Positions 1-11,158 of a DNA stretch of 64,000 bases are shown one piece after another. The notes below the pieces were generated by a model. It searched no databases, was not told where the DNA came from, and saw only the letters and a program-made list of their open reading frames with translations. Within the stretch, counting starts at the first letter, position 1, and every line of letters begins with the position of its first letter. A program made the translations under genes and the position numbers. The DNA lies in NCBI RefSeq assembly GCF_029844725.1, contig NZ_JAOCKJ010000001.1:186001-250000 (forward strand), written 5' to 3'. Source of the stretch: Pantoea sp. GD03673 (GTDB lineage: Bacteria > Pseudomonadota > Gammaproteobacteria > Enterobacterales > Enterobacteriaceae).

Positions 1-859
1 TATCGTCAAGATTGGTCGTACCCACCTGCAGGATGCCACACCGCTGACGCTGGGCCAGGAGATCTCTGGCTGGGTGGCGATGCTGGAGCACAACCTGAAG
101 CATATCGAACAGAGCATTCCGCACGTAGCAGAACTGGCGCTGGGCGGCACCGCCGTCGGCACCGGCCTGAATACGCACCCGGAATATGCTGTGCGCGTGG
201 CGAAGGCGCTGGCCGATCTGACGCAGCAGCCCTTTGTCACCGCGCCAAACAAGTTTGAAGCGCTGGCTACCTGTGATGCGCTGGTGCATGCGCATGGCGC
301 GCTGAAAGGCCTGGCCGCCTCGCTGATGAAAATTGCCAACGACGTGCGCTGGCTCTCATCCGGCCCGCGCTGCGGCATTGGCGAAATCGCCATTCCCGAA
401 AATGAACCCGGCAGCTCCATCATGCCGGGCAAGGTGAACCCGACGCAGTGCGAAGCGATGACCATGCTTTGCTGTCAGGTGATGGGTAACGACGTGGCGA
501 TCAACATGGGCGGCGCGTCCGGTAACTTTGAGCTGAACGTCTTCCGTCCGATGGTCATCCACAACTTCCTGCAGTCGATTCGCCTGCTGGCAGATGGCAT
601 GGACAGCTTTAACCATCACTGTGCGGTGGGCATTGAGCCGGTGCGCGAACGCATTGACCAGCTGCTTAACGAATCACTGATGCTGGTGACGGCGCTGAAT
701 ACCCATATCGGCTATGACAAAGCGGCTGAAATTGCCAAGAAGGCGCACAAAGAGGGGCTCACGCTGAAAGGTTCGGCGCTGAAACTGGGTTATCTTACGG
801 AAGAGGAGTTTGATGCCTGGGTCCGTCCGGAGGAGATGGTCGGCAGCATGAAGTCGTAA
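1..859 (+). CDS. fumC: Class II fumarate hydratase, C-terminal part (5' end outside window)
   Basis: Fumarase C interconverts fumarate and malate in the TCA cycle without an iron-sulfur cluster. The reading frame is already open at base 2 (reading [20 protein letters not shown]), so the N-terminal part lies before the window; the first internal ATG at 74 is not the start. The family signature [11 protein letters not shown] is present, with [11 protein letters not shown] before it. The C-terminus (EEMVGSMKS) has the usual position for the family. fumC next to tus matches the E. coli arrangement. A strong hairpin with a T run follows the stop. Confidence 0.96.
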   Translation, partial: IVKIGRTHLQDATPLTLGQEISGWVAMLEHNLKHIEQSIPHVAELALGGTAVGTGLNTHPEYAVRVAKALADLTQQPFVTAPNKFEALATCDALVHAHGALKGLAASLMKIANDVRWLSSGPRCGIGEIAIPENEPGSSIMPGKVNPTQCEAMTMLCCQVMGNDVAINMGGASGNFELNVFRPMVIHNFLQSIRLLADGMDSFNHHCAVGIEPVRERIDQLLNESLMLVTALNTHIGYDKAAEIAKKAHKEGLTLKGSALKLGYLTEEEFDAWVRPEEMVGSMKS

Positions 860-875
860 GATGTGAGAGACCAGA

Positions 876-901
876 GGCCAGCGGATGCTGGCCTTTTTTT
901 T
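876..901 (+). terminator. Rho-independent terminator of fumC
   Basis: A 7-bp perfect stem GGCCAGC/GCTGGCC with a 4-nt loop is followed directly by eight or more T residues. It starts 17 nt after the fumC stop and its T run abuts the 3' end of the convergent tus gene. Confidence 0.9.
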
Positions 902-1829
902 AAATCGGGCAATCGACCCACAGATGCAGTCGGGGTATCAGCAGATTCAGCGGTTCCGCGGCAGGCTTATGGCGATGCGTAATGTTATCGGCGTCGTAAT
1001 TAAGCAGCTCGCCCAGCACCGGAACCTGGCTGCGATCGCGACAGATAACCAGAATCGGTGAAGGGCAGGCCAGCTGGGTCTGTTTTTTTTCTTCCGCACG
1101 CCAGACGCGTGCCACCGGCTGCACTTTTACCGGGCGTTTGATTTTCAGTCGCGCCGACGCGGGCAGGGCGCGCACGCTTGCCAGCTCCTCCTGCACTTTT
1201 TCCGCCCACTGTTCGCGGGACCAGGGGGCCTGCGCACGTCCCGCTTTCAGGCTTTTTTCAAGCTGCGCAACTACCTCTTCGCGCTTGAGATTCTTGATAA
1301 TGTGCTTGTTGGCCCAGCCGAAGCGCAGGCTGTCGGGGGCGCTGAGCAGGGTGATTGTGCGATAGGCATTCAGCGTTATCAGACCGCGCAGGTGCTGGTG
1401 AACGAACTCAAACCGCGCTTCGCTCGGCAGACCCGAGTCCACCGTAATCAGCTGCTCCAGCCGGGCCTTCAGTTGGTTAATGACACCGACCAGCGCGCCG
1501 ATCTCTGCTTCACGTTGTTCATCACATTCAATGCAGATCGCGCCAGGTAAGCGCACGGCAGCCTTGGTGCTCAGCTGTTCAGACTGATGCTGCATAAACA
1601 GACGACAGTAGTGGTCCAGCGCCATCTTTAATGCGCTGTCACCCAGATGCTGCCCGACGGCGATCTGAGTGATCGCATCGTGCTCGCGGCCTTTCACCAC
1701 GGGCGGCAGGCTAAAGACACGGGCGATCAGCAGCGGCTGCGCTTCAATCTGCTGCCGAAGCTCTCCCAGCGCCCGTTCCAGGTCGTTTACACATTGATGC
1801 ATATCTGCCACTAAGTCATAGCGCGTCAT
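900..1829 (-). CDS. tus: DNA replication terminus site-binding protein Tus
   Basis: Tus binds Ter sites as a monomer and arrests replication forks arriving from one side. The 309-residue product has the same length as E. coli Tus and a recognisable full-length sequence (start MTRYDLVADMHQC, end HLWVDCPI), including the basic LKIKRPVKVQPVARVWR segment in the DNA-contacting C-terminal half. It is convergent with fumC as in E. coli. The ATG is preceded by GGAGG at a good distance. Two Ter-like sequences lie 10-85 bp upstream of the start, which fits autorepression as known in E. coli. Confidence 0.96.
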   Translation of the reverse strand: MTRYDLVADMHQCVNDLERALGELRQQIEAQPLLIARVFSLPPVVKGREHDAITQIAVGQHLGDSALKMALDHYCRLFMQHQSEQLSTKAAVRLPGAICIECDEQREAEIGALVGVINQLKARLEQLITVDSGLPSEARFEFVHQHLRGLITLNAYRTITLLSAPDSLRFGWANKHIIKNLKREEVVAQLEKSLKAGRAQAPWSREQWAEKVQEELASVRALPASARLKIKRPVKVQPVARVWRAEEKKQTQLACPSPILVICRDRSQVPVLGELLNYDADNITHRHKPAAEPLNLLIPRLHLWVDCPI

Positions 1830-1837
1830 GTTGTGCC

Positions 1838-1860
1838 TCCATAGTTACAACGTCCATAAT
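1838..1860 (-). other. Degenerate second Ter-like site at the tus ribosome binding site
   Basis: On the tus sense strand the core GGACGTTGTAACTATGG keeps GTTGTAACTA and the G that corresponds to position 6 of E. coli TerB, but differs at positions 7 and 9. It has the same orientation as the better site 53 bp upstream and ends only about 10 nt before the tus start codon. Binding by Tus is inferred, not shown. Confidence 0.45.
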
Positions 1861-1890
1861 GTGGCAGAAGCCTCGCCGGGTTGCAAGTGC

Positions 1891-1913
1891 TTCGTAGTTA
1901 CAACATACTAAAT
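1891..1913 (-). other. Ter replication-fork arrest site in the tus promoter
   Basis: On the tus sense strand the sequence reads TTTAGTATGTTGTAACTACG, nearly identical to the core of E. coli TerB (AGTATGTTGTAACTA is exact). The conserved G6/C6 pair maps to base 1908, so the non-permissive face looks toward higher coordinates. Forks travelling right to left, in the direction of tus transcription, should be stopped, the same relation as in E. coli. The site lies about 60-85 bp upstream of the tus ATG, so Tus bound here should also repress its own promoter. Confidence 0.88.
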
Positions 1914-2017
1914 AAACATTTATTTCAAACCGTGCGGTCTGCCTGGCGAAGCAGCGAAAAGGGCATCATACGTTCTGGCCTGTCGCAGAACATGTTATAA
2001 AAACGGTTCGCCTGCTA

Positions 2018-3217
2018 ATGAAGAGAGTGTCCGTGAGTCAGAACAACAAACCCGGTATCGCCGCTATTTTTACCCTGGGCTGGGTGCAGATCCTGTCATG
2101 GGGAGGGTCGTTTTATCTGATGGCGGTTATGGCGAACCCGATTGCAGCAGAGACAGGCTGGTCGCAGCAGTGGATCTATGGCGCGCTCTCGACGGGAATA
2201 CTGGTGTCGGGCCTGCTCTCACCGCTGGCTGGCAGGATTATCGCCCGTACCGGTGGCCACCTGCTGCTGGCGCTGAACGGCCTGGTGATGGCGGTAGGGC
2301 TGGTGATGATGGCTTACAGCCACTCGCTGCCGCTGTTTCTGTTTGCGTGGGTGATTATCGGCATTGGTATGGCGATGGGGCTTTATGATGCTCTGTTTGC
2401 CACACTCGGCACCTGCTATGGCGGTCAGGCGCGTTCCGCAATCACCGGTATCACGCTGATTTCAGGCTTCTGCACCACGCTGGTCTGGCCGGGAACAGCC
2501 TTGCTGATTCACGGATTCGGCTGGCGTGAGGCGTCACTGATTATTGCAGCCATAATGGTGGTCTGTGTGCTGCCTGCCTATCTGTTTGCTTTACCGGCCA
2601 GCCACGCTAAGCCGCCGGCGAAAAGGGCGGTCAAACCGTCTGCCACGCCGGAGATAGAACCCGTGCTGTTCTGGCTGCTGTGCGCCATTTTCACCCTGGC
2701 GTCGGTCATCATGACGGCGATTTCCGTGCAGCTTATCGCACTGTTACAGGCGAGTGGTCATACGCTGACGTCGGCGCTGGCGATCAGCGCGGTGCTCGGG
2801 CCGTGTCAGGTCGGCTCCCGCATCGTCGATATTGTTTTCAAACGCAGTCATCCCATCCGCACCACCTTTTTCTCCGTCGGGCTGGTGGCACTGGGCCTGC
2901 TGCTGCTGGCACTGTTTCCGCAGATGGCACTGCTGAGTATGGTGCTGTATGGCGCAGGAAATGGCTTAAGGGCCATCGTGCGTGGAACTTTACCGCTGGC
3001 GATGGTCAAACCAGAGTCTTACGCAATTGTGGTGGGGAAAATGGCCCGCCCGGCGTTAATGGGACAGGCTCTGACGCCGCTGATTGGTGGGTATGTGTTT
3101 GAAAAGATGGGCGCATCGGCGACGCTGGGGTTGCTTTGCGCGTTGGCAATCTTTAACGTGGTACTGGTTATTGCGCTTAAGCAGCGATTACCGGCGGTGC
3201 GGGTCACCACTGCATGA
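2018..3217 (+). CDS. Major facilitator superfamily transporter
   Basis: A 399-residue inner-membrane protein with about 12 hydrophobic segments in two halves, split by a basic loop near residues 193-212 (AKPPAKRAVKPSA). The GxLxxxxAGRIIARTGG segment after the second helix is an MFS A-motif-like loop. The substrate is not evident; the family resembles the YbfB/OFA type of small-molecule carriers. Two starts are possible: ATG 2018, or GTG 2033 (reading MSQNNKPGI), which has GAGAG at a suitable distance and may be the real one. It is a single gene, not in an obvious operon. Confidence 0.85.
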   Translation: MKRVSVSQNNKPGIAAIFTLGWVQILSWGGSFYLMAVMANPIAAETGWSQQWIYGALSTGILVSGLLSPLAGRIIARTGGHLLLALNGLVMAVGLVMMAYSHSLPLFLFAWVIIGIGMAMGLYDALFATLGTCYGGQARSAITGITLISGFCTTLVWPGTALLIHGFGWREASLIIAAIMVVCVLPAYLFALPASHAKPPAKRAVKPSATPEIEPVLFWLLCAIFTLASVIMTAISVQLIALLQASGHTLTSALAISAVLGPCQVGSRIVDIVFKRSHPIRTTFFSVGLVALGLLLLALFPQMALLSMVLYGAGNGLRAIVRGTLPLAMVKPESYAIVVGKMARPALMGQALTPLIGGYVFEKMGASATLGLLCALAIFNVVLVIALKQRLPAVRVTTA

Positions 3218-3415
3218 CCGCACGGGGCTCTGTGTTCAGCTGACGGCGCAGGGTAAGCACCTTGTGCTGTCAGGCCTCAGCCTTTGGTGAATACGTGCCT
3301 TGTCATTGCCGGTTTGCTTCAAAAAAGCAACAGTGTTTGTTATATTTATTGCTCATTGATTGTTCACTTATGCGGCAATAAAACAATAAGATGCACCGCA
3401 ACTCAGGATAAAGAA

Positions 3416-3910
3416 ATGCTTGATTACCGCTTCCCGACAGCTTTGCAAATGGTTCTGAGCGTAGCGATGGCGGAGCAAATGGGTAAACGCTCTACCAGCG
3501 CGATTCTGGCCTACGGGCTGGAAGCGAATCCCAGTTTCATCCGAAAATTAATGGTCCCGCTGACCCGTGACGGCATCATCGTCTCTACGCTGGGCCGTAC
3601 CGGTTCGATTCATCTCGGCCGTCCTGCTGCGGACATTACCCTGCGGGATATTTATGTCTCTGTGATTGAAGACAAAAAAATCTGGGCAGCGCGTCCTGAC
3701 GTCGCGCCACGCTGTCTGGTCAGTGCCAATCTCTGCTGGTACTTCAAATCCATCGCCGATGAAGCCGAGCAGGCGTCGCTGGATGTGCTGGCAAAACGCA
3801 CCGTCGCCGACGCGCTGAATGAGCTGAAGAAACGCGACACCAGTAACTGCACCGCCGTACCGCAACCTGAACCCGAAGAGAGTGAAGAGCTCTGCAAAAA
3901 AAGCCGCTGA
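3416..3910 (+). CDS. Rrf2 family transcriptional regulator
   Basis: A 164-residue protein from ATG 3416 (MLDYRFPTALQMVLSVA), the usual family start; the longer upstream frame lacks family sequence and 3416 is preceded by a GGATAAAG-type ribosome site. An N-terminal winged helix (about residues 10-70, FIRKLMVPLTRDGIIVS and GRTGSIHLGRP) is typical of Rrf2/YwnA-type repressors. The cysteines are not spaced as in IscR or NsrR, so an iron-sulfur cluster is not indicated. The stop codon lies inside the terminator stem. The target is unknown; the MFS gene upstream, same strand, is a candidate. Confidence 0.82.
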   Translation: MLDYRFPTALQMVLSVAMAEQMGKRSTSAILAYGLEANPSFIRKLMVPLTRDGIIVSTLGRTGSIHLGRPAADITLRDIYVSVIEDKKIWAARPDVAPRCLVSANLCWYFKSIADEAEQASLDVLAKRTVADALNELKKRDTSNCTAVPQPEPEESEELCKKSR

Positions 3911-3926
3911 TGAGCGGCTTTTTTTA
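3903..3926 (+). terminator. Terminator overlapping the stop of the Rrf2 gene
   Basis: Stem GCCGCT/AGCGGC with a 4-nt loop, an A run before it and eight T after it, so it may act on both strands. The TGA stop is within the hairpin. Confidence 0.85.
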
Positions 3927-3932
3927 TGCCTG

Positions 3933-4600
3933 TGACCCGTCCTGAATAGCGTTGCACATTTTCCCGCGATTTACAGGAGAATGTGATGAAACAGTATGTT
4001 AAACGTACACAACGCGACTACTCTCTGTCCTTTAAACTGGCCGTCGTTGAGCAGGTTGAAAAAGGTGAGATGACATATCGCCAGGCTCAGGAGCGCTTCG
4101 GTATCCAGGGGTGCTCCACCGTTCTGAACTGGCTGCGTAAGTATGGCCAGCTGGACTGGCACTCTTCAGCGCAGCACACGTGGAATAGTGGGTTATCACG
4201 TGCAGGAAAGTCTCCATACAAAGCACGTGGTGAAGGCGCTGCAGATGGCGCTGAGAAACCGGCATGGCAGGACGCCGCTGATCCATCACTCCGACAGGGG
4301 AATACAGTACTGCTCAGCGCTGTACCAGTCGGTGCATGAAAAGCACGGGCTTATCTGCTCAATGACGGATGGCTATGACTGTTACCAGAACGCCCTTGCG
4401 GAGAGGGTGAACGGAACACTGAAAAACGAGCTGCTGATAACGCGCCCGGCGGACATCGTTCAGGCAGGAAAAATGGTGGCGGAGTCGGTAAAAATCTACA
4501 ACGGTCAGCGTCCGCATCTGTCGCTGAAATACAAAACGCCTGATGCAGTGCATCAGGCGTTTTCACGGCATAACGTGTCAACCTATGCCAGGACTAGTCA
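3933..4600 (+). mobile_element. Internally deleted IS3-family insertion sequence
   Basis: Both terminal inverted repeats can be recognised. The left end begins TGACCCGTCCTGAATAGCG; the right end, read inward, begins TGACTAGTCCTGGCATAGG. Only about 668 bp remain, roughly half of a usual IS3-family element. The left part encodes the N-terminus of OrfA and the right part the C-terminal third of OrfB, joined by an internal deletion near 4160-4185. No target-site duplication is visible at the two ends (TGCCTG against CTTCTC), so the element has also lost or never had clean borders. It should be unable to transpose by itself. Confidence 0.88.
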
Positions 4601-4652
4601 CTTCTCTACAAACCTGCCATTCAGATGCGTGCTTCTGTTAATTCCATCTTGA
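3986..4652 (+). pseudogene. Transposase remnant (OrfA N-terminus joined to OrfB C-terminus)
   Basis: From ATG 3986 the frame encodes MKQYVKRTQRDYSLSFKLAV and a helix-turn-helix region ending RKYGQLDW, typical of IS3-group OrfA. A different frame then encodes GIVGYHVQESLHTKHVV, IHHSDRGIQYCS with the second catalytic Asp, and ALAERVNGTLKNE with the catalytic Glu of OrfB. The first catalytic Asp and everything between are missing. In the last part a perfect 13-bp inverted repeat (4533-4545 and 4551-4563) encodes TPDAVHQAF. The OrfB frame continues past the right inverted repeat to 4652. Confidence 0.88.
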
Positions 4653-4707
4653 CCTCTTGCAGCATCAGAATAAAATGACTTCACTGGATGAAGTCGCGGA
4701 GATCAGG

Positions 4708-4989
4708 ATGAACGACGCCGTCAGGAACTTAAGGAAAAAACAGCGTGAAACGCTGGAGCAGATTTTTCATATGCCGCCGCCGTCCGGACTGAAATGGCTG
4801 GCAATCGAGTCACTAATCAGGGCGCTGGGCGGAGAGATTAAAGAGGGTAGTGGTTCACGGGTACGTTTTCTTCTTAGAGGAAAAATTGCGCAGTTTCATC
4901 GCCCGCATCCCTCGCCAGATACCGATAAAGGTGCTGTTGTTAATCTGCGTGAATGGCTGGAAAGTATTGGAGTCGATCCCTATGAATAA
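4708..4989 (+). CDS. hicA: HicA-like type II toxin (mRNA interferase)
   Basis: A 93-residue protein from ATG 4708, preceded by GGAG; an in-frame ATG at 4657 would add 17 residues but has no clear ribosome site. The part from about residue 21 (PSGLKWLAIESLIRALGGEI, then GSGSRVRFLLRG, FHRPHPSPDTDKGAVVNLREWLESIGVDP) is the HicA double-stranded-RNA-binding-like fold. The catalytic His is best placed in FHRPHP. HicA cleaves mRNA and slows growth until neutralised by HicB. The gene overlaps hicB by 8 bp, the usual toxin-first order. The N-terminal 20 residues (MNDAVRNLRKKQRETLEQIF) are an extension seen in some HicA proteins. Confidence 0.88.
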   Translation: MNDAVRNLRKKQRETLEQIFHMPPPSGLKWLAIESLIRALGGEIKEGSGSRVRFLLRGKIAQFHRPHPSPDTDKGAVVNLREWLESIGVDPYE

Positions 4990-5338
4990 TCGTTCAAATT
5001 CATCAATCATTGTCGCCGGACAACCCGCAGTCATCACCTACGTTCCCGAAATCAACCTCTTCCGAGGACGCTTTACTGGCCTGTCAGGCTACTGTGATTT
5101 TGTCTCTGACAGCGTGCAAGGCCTGCACAAAGAAGGTGAGATTTCGCTGCGCGAATACCTGGAGGATTGCGCTGCCTCTGGCATTAATCCTTATGCAGAG
5201 CAGGAAAAGATCAAGACCTTCACGCTGCGCTATCCTGAATCGCTGGGCGTGCGGCTGTCACAGGCTGCGGCCCAAAATGAAACCTCGCTGAATACCTTTA
5301 TCATTGAAACGCTGAGTGAAAAATTAAAGCAGTGTTAA
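4982..5338 (+). CDS. hicB: HicB-like antitoxin with ribbon-helix-helix C-terminus
   Basis: A 118-residue protein from ATG 4982, inside the end of hicA. The N-terminal half (AVITYVPEINLFRGRFTGLSGYCDFVSDS) is the partially degraded RNase-H-like HicB domain. The C-terminal 35 residues (TLRYPESLGVRLSQAAAQNETSLNTFIIETLSEKL) form an Arc/MetJ-type ribbon-helix-helix, so this antitoxin probably represses its own promoter. The strongest-looking promoter zone is the 100 bp between the IS remnant and hicA. Translational coupling to hicA is suggested by the overlap. Confidence 0.88.
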   Translation: MNNRSNSSIIVAGQPAVITYVPEINLFRGRFTGLSGYCDFVSDSVQGLHKEGEISLREYLEDCAASGINPYAEQEKIKTFTLRYPESLGVRLSQAAAQNETSLNTFIIETLSEKLKQC

Positions 5339-5361
5339 TCGGCATGCTGCCAATCGCAGAC

Positions 5362-5390
5362 AAAAAAAGGGGCGATCATCCGATCGCCCC
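5362..5390 (-). terminator. Terminator of the oqxAB operon
   Basis: Nine-bp stem GGGGCGATC/GATCGCCCC with a 4-nt loop and seven A on the plus strand, i.e. a T run on the minus strand after the hairpin. It lies just downstream of the oqxB stop and also just after hicB. Confidence 0.9.
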
Positions 5391-5406
5391 TGTTAACGTT
5401 TACGGT

Positions 5407-8559
<3,153 letters not shown>

Positions 8560-8571
8560 AGCGGCCTCGGA

Positions 8572-9726
8572 TTATTGAGCGGCTGCCGCACGCATGGCGA
8601 CCTGCTGAGCAGTGACCGGCATGCCGGGCATAAATACTTTTTGCAGACCGGCGACGATCACTTTATCGCCTGATTGCAGACCCGACTTCACGATACGCAG
8701 GCCATCCACCATCGCGCCGGGCTGGATATCACGCCGCTGCGCTTTGCCTTCACCATCCACCACATAGACGTATTTGCGGTCCTGATCGGTTAACACCGCT
8801 TTGTCATCAATCAGCACCGCCTCGAACTGCGCGCTGCCGGGCAGACGAACGCGGGCAAACAGGCCGGGGGTGAACTGACGCTGTTGATTGTCGAGCAGGG
8901 CGCGCATACGAATGGTGCCGGTACTGGCGGTCAGCTGGTTATCCAGGAAGTCGATCTTACCCTGATGCGGAAAACCCTGTTCGCCGACCAGCCCTATCTC
9001 AGCGGGCAGCGCATGACGCTGCTGGCCCTGACGCGCCATTGCCTGATAGCTGAGGAAGGTGTTCTCATCGACATCAAAATAAACATACATCTGCTGCTGT
9101 GACACCAGCGTGGTCAGCACGCTGGCGCTGTCGCCCGCAGTGACGAGGTTACCGGCGGTGATCATCGCCCGGCTGGCGCGGCCATCAATCGGCGCGGTGA
9201 CGCGGGTAAAGTCGAGGTTCAGCTGCGCCATGTCGACCGCCGCTTCGGCTGCCAGCACATCCGCCTGCGCCTGGCTGGCGGCAGAGCGACGCTGTTCCCA
9301 CACCTCGCGGGAAATGGCCTGCGTGCCAATCAGCTTCTCGCTGCGGCCCGATTCACTGCGGGCCAGACTTGCCTGACTGCGCGCCCTGGCCAGCTCCGCT
9401 TTAGCCTGCTCCAGCGCTGCACGGTAGCTCCGGTCATCGATGGTAAACAGCACCTGACCTTTTCTGACCTCATCGCCTTCGCGATAGTTAACGGCGTCGA
9501 TGTAGCCCGAGACGCGCGGCCGCAGCTGCACGCTCTGCACCGCTTCAACCCGGCCATTAAAATTGTCCCACTGACTGACCGGCTTGATCAGCACCGGCGC
9601 GGCACTCACTTCAGGCGGTGGCGGCGGGGCGTTTTGTGCCACACCCTTATCGCAGCCGCTCAGTTGCGTGATGAGCAGCACCATCCCTAAGAGGGTTAAA
9701 CCCTGACGAACCCGGTTCGTAATCAT
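8572..9726 (-). CDS. oqxA: RND efflux periplasmic adaptor OqxA
   Basis: A membrane-fusion lipoprotein linking the OqxB pump to an outer-membrane channel. From ATG 9726 the product is 384 residues and starts MITNRVRQGLTLLG; the signal ends in a lipobox (LITQLSGC), so Cys about residue 25 should be lipidated. An upstream in-frame ATG at 9780 would place 18 extra residues before a normal signal, so 9726 is preferred. The HlyD-like hairpin (AALEQAKAELARARSQASLARSE) and the lipoyl halves (VQLRPRVSGYIDAV, APIDGRASRAMITAGNLV) are clear. It is the first gene of oqxAB and diverges from an AraC-type activator gene. Confidence 0.94.
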   Translation of the reverse strand: MITNRVRQGLTLLGMVLLITQLSGCDKGVAQNAPPPPPEVSAAPVLIKPVSQWDNFNGRVEAVQSVQLRPRVSGYIDAVNYREGDEVRKGQVLFTIDDRSYRAALEQAKAELARARSQASLARSESGRSEKLIGTQAISREVWEQRRSAASQAQADVLAAEAAVDMAQLNLDFTRVTAPIDGRASRAMITAGNLVTAGDSASVLTTLVSQQQMYVYFDVDENTFLSYQAMARQGQQRHALPAEIGLVGEQGFPHQGKIDFLDNQLTASTGTIRMRALLDNQQRQFTPGLFARVRLPGSAQFEAVLIDDKAVLTDQDRKYVYVVDGEGKAQRRDIQPGAMVDGLRIVKSGLQSGDKVIVAGLQKVFMPGMPVTAQQVAMRAAAAQ

Positions 9727-9922
9727 TGTTGTTATTCCGCGATAGATATAAATAGACGACCTGCAGGCCAATATTTGCAACTTTTAATATTGCAATTAAT
9801 CGCAGGGAGTGTAGGCTTGCGTCGCGGGCAACTGCAAGAATAACAGATACACTTTATGTGCGGTTTAGGGCAGAGCGATGAAAGCCTGACCAACAACGCC
9901 TAAAACCCTATAAAAGGTGCGG

Positions 9923-9955
9923 CATTTAATGTATTCATAAAACTTGCATTAAATG
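9923..9955. promoter_or_regulatory. Inverted repeat between oqxA and its divergent regulator
   Basis: CATTTAATG at 9923-9931 is mirrored by CATTAAATG at 9947-9955 with 15 bp between. It sits in the 300-bp AT-rich intergenic region, 75 bp upstream of the regulator ATG and about 200 bp from oqxA. It is a candidate operator. A SoxS/RamA-type monomer would normally bind an asymmetric marbox, so another regulator may use this palindrome. Confidence 0.4.
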
Positions 9956-10029
9956 GCATAGTCAGCCACCCTTAAGTGTAACTGCAACTGATACTAATAC
10001 TTTTCGCTACAGCGACGGGAGAGACTGGA

Positions 10030-10371
10030 ATGATGAGTGACGCCTTTATTCATGATTTAATCGACTGGATTGATAACAACATTGAAGCACGTCTGGATCT
10101 GGATACTGTTTCAGAACGCGCCGGTTACTCTAAATGGCACCTGCAGCGTATGTTCAAAGAGCATACCGGCTACCCACTGGGTGAATACATCCGGGTTAAG
10201 AAGCTGAAGAAATCAGCCGATCGCCTGACCAGCACTGATGAACCGATTCTCAATGTAGCGATCTCGTTAGGTTTCGACTCCCAGCAATCTTTTAACCGCA
10301 GCTTCAAGCGTCAGTATGGTGTCGCGCCGGGTGCATGGCGTCGTCACAGTGGGGATTCGCACGCCGCATAA
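10030..10371 (+). CDS. AraC-family activator of the SoxS/RamA/RarA type
   Basis: A 113-residue protein consisting only of the two-helix-turn-helix AraC DNA-binding domain (YSKWHLQRMFKEHTGYPLGEYIR and ISLGFDSQQSFNRSFKRQYGVAPGAWR). This is the build of MarA, SoxS, RamA and RarA, which activate efflux genes as monomers. The position, divergent from oqxAB, matches RarA, the known activator of oqxAB in Klebsiella, and activation of oqxAB is the obvious hypothesis. No sensor domain is present, so activity should follow protein amount. ATG 10030 and 10033 are both possible starts after GGGAGAG. Confidence 0.88.
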   Translation: MMSDAFIHDLIDWIDNNIEARLDLDTVSERAGYSKWHLQRMFKEHTGYPLGEYIRVKKLKKSADRLTSTDEPILNVAISLGFDSQQSFNRSFKRQYGVAPGAWRRHSGDSHAA

Positions 10372-10457
10372 CCTCGCCAGGGCCAGCTTGTCTGGCCCGC
10401 GCTTTTCTCCGTGCGCAAAACTGGTATCATCTGCGTCCTGTCGTCACGGATGCCATC

Positions 10458-10892
10458 ATGTCAAAAAAACTCTGGATTGGACTTTTCTTTGTCCTCGCGG
10501 CCTGTTTCTACGGCCTTAAACCTTATCTGAATACCGTTTCAGCCCCTGCTCAGGCGGATATCGCGACGCTGACCGATGCCCACACCGTGGCGCGCTGGGT
10601 ACTGCAGCATCAGCAATTGCCGGACTATTACCTTACGAAAAGTGAAGCCCGTAAGCGTGGCTGGAATCCGGCCAAAGGCAATCTGTGCGAGGTGTTGCCG
10701 GGCAAAGCCATCGGCGGCGATCGTTTTACCAACCGTGAAAAGCGTCTGCCAGCCCGTGCGGGCCGTCAGTGGTATGAGGCGGATGTGAATTATCGCTGTG
10801 GTCATCGCGACGCCGATCGGCTGGTGTACTCCTCCGACGGGCTGGTGTTTCTCTCTACCGATCACTACCGCAGCTTCAGACAGGTGCCCTGA
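10458..10892 (+). CDS. Secreted or membrane-anchored barnase-type ribonuclease
   Basis: A 144-residue protein from ATG 10458 with an N-terminal hydrophobic signal (KKLWIGLFFVLAACFYGL) and a barnase-like domain from about residue 37. The alignment to Bacillus barnase is direct: PDYYLTKSEARKRGWNPAKG, GGDRFTNREKRLP, YEADVNYRCGHRDADRLVYS and STDHYRSF. The catalytic Glu (YEADVNY), Arg (DADR) and His (TDHY) are all kept. Barnase cleaves single-stranded RNA after guanine. The next gene is its inhibitor and overlaps by one base. The signal may act as a membrane anchor, since no clear cleavage site is seen. Confidence 0.9.
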   Translation: MSKKLWIGLFFVLAACFYGLKPYLNTVSAPAQADIATLTDAHTVARWVLQHQQLPDYYLTKSEARKRGWNPAKGNLCEVLPGKAIGGDRFTNREKRLPARAGRQWYEADVNYRCGHRDADRLVYSSDGLVFLSTDHYRSFRQVP

Positions 10893-11158
10893 TGATGCTT
10901 AACCTGACCTTTGACCTGCGCCAGCTCACTACCCGTGCGGCTTTTTATCAGCAGTTTGCTGAGCAGAGTGGCTGCCCGCCGGGTTTCGGACATAATCTTG
11001 ATGCGTTATGGGACTGGCTGACGGGGGGGATGGCGCTGCCTGCTGTGGTGCGGTTAGCGCACTATGCTGAGCATCAGGCCGATTTAGCGCCGGTGCTGGC
11101 GCTGCTGGAAGAGGCGGCGCAGTCGCTGGAGGGCGAACTGCGCCTGATCGTGGATTAA
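10892..11158 (+). CDS. Barstar-family ribonuclease inhibitor
   Basis: An 88-residue acidic protein of the barstar family (ASFYxxF-like RAAFYQQFAEQSGCPPGFGHNLDALWDWLTGG). The GFGHNLDALWDWLTG segment corresponds to the barnase-binding helix and loop with its conserved Asp. Barstar blocks the active site of barnase in the cytoplasm and so protects the producer. The start overlaps the stop of the RNase gene (TGATG), which couples their translation. The gene converges with srfC, whose stop it overlaps by 4 bp. Confidence 0.9.
   Translation: MMLNLTFDLRQLTTRAAFYQQFAEQSGCPPGFGHNLDALWDWLTGGMALPAVVRLAHYAEHQADLAPVLALLEEAAQSLEGELRLIVD

Noticed and set aside
3284..3415. 44-codon N-terminal extension of the Rrf2 regulator
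   Set aside because: Rrf2 homology starts at MLDYRF (3416), which has a suitable ribosome site; the extension is Cys/Leu-rich and unlike the family.
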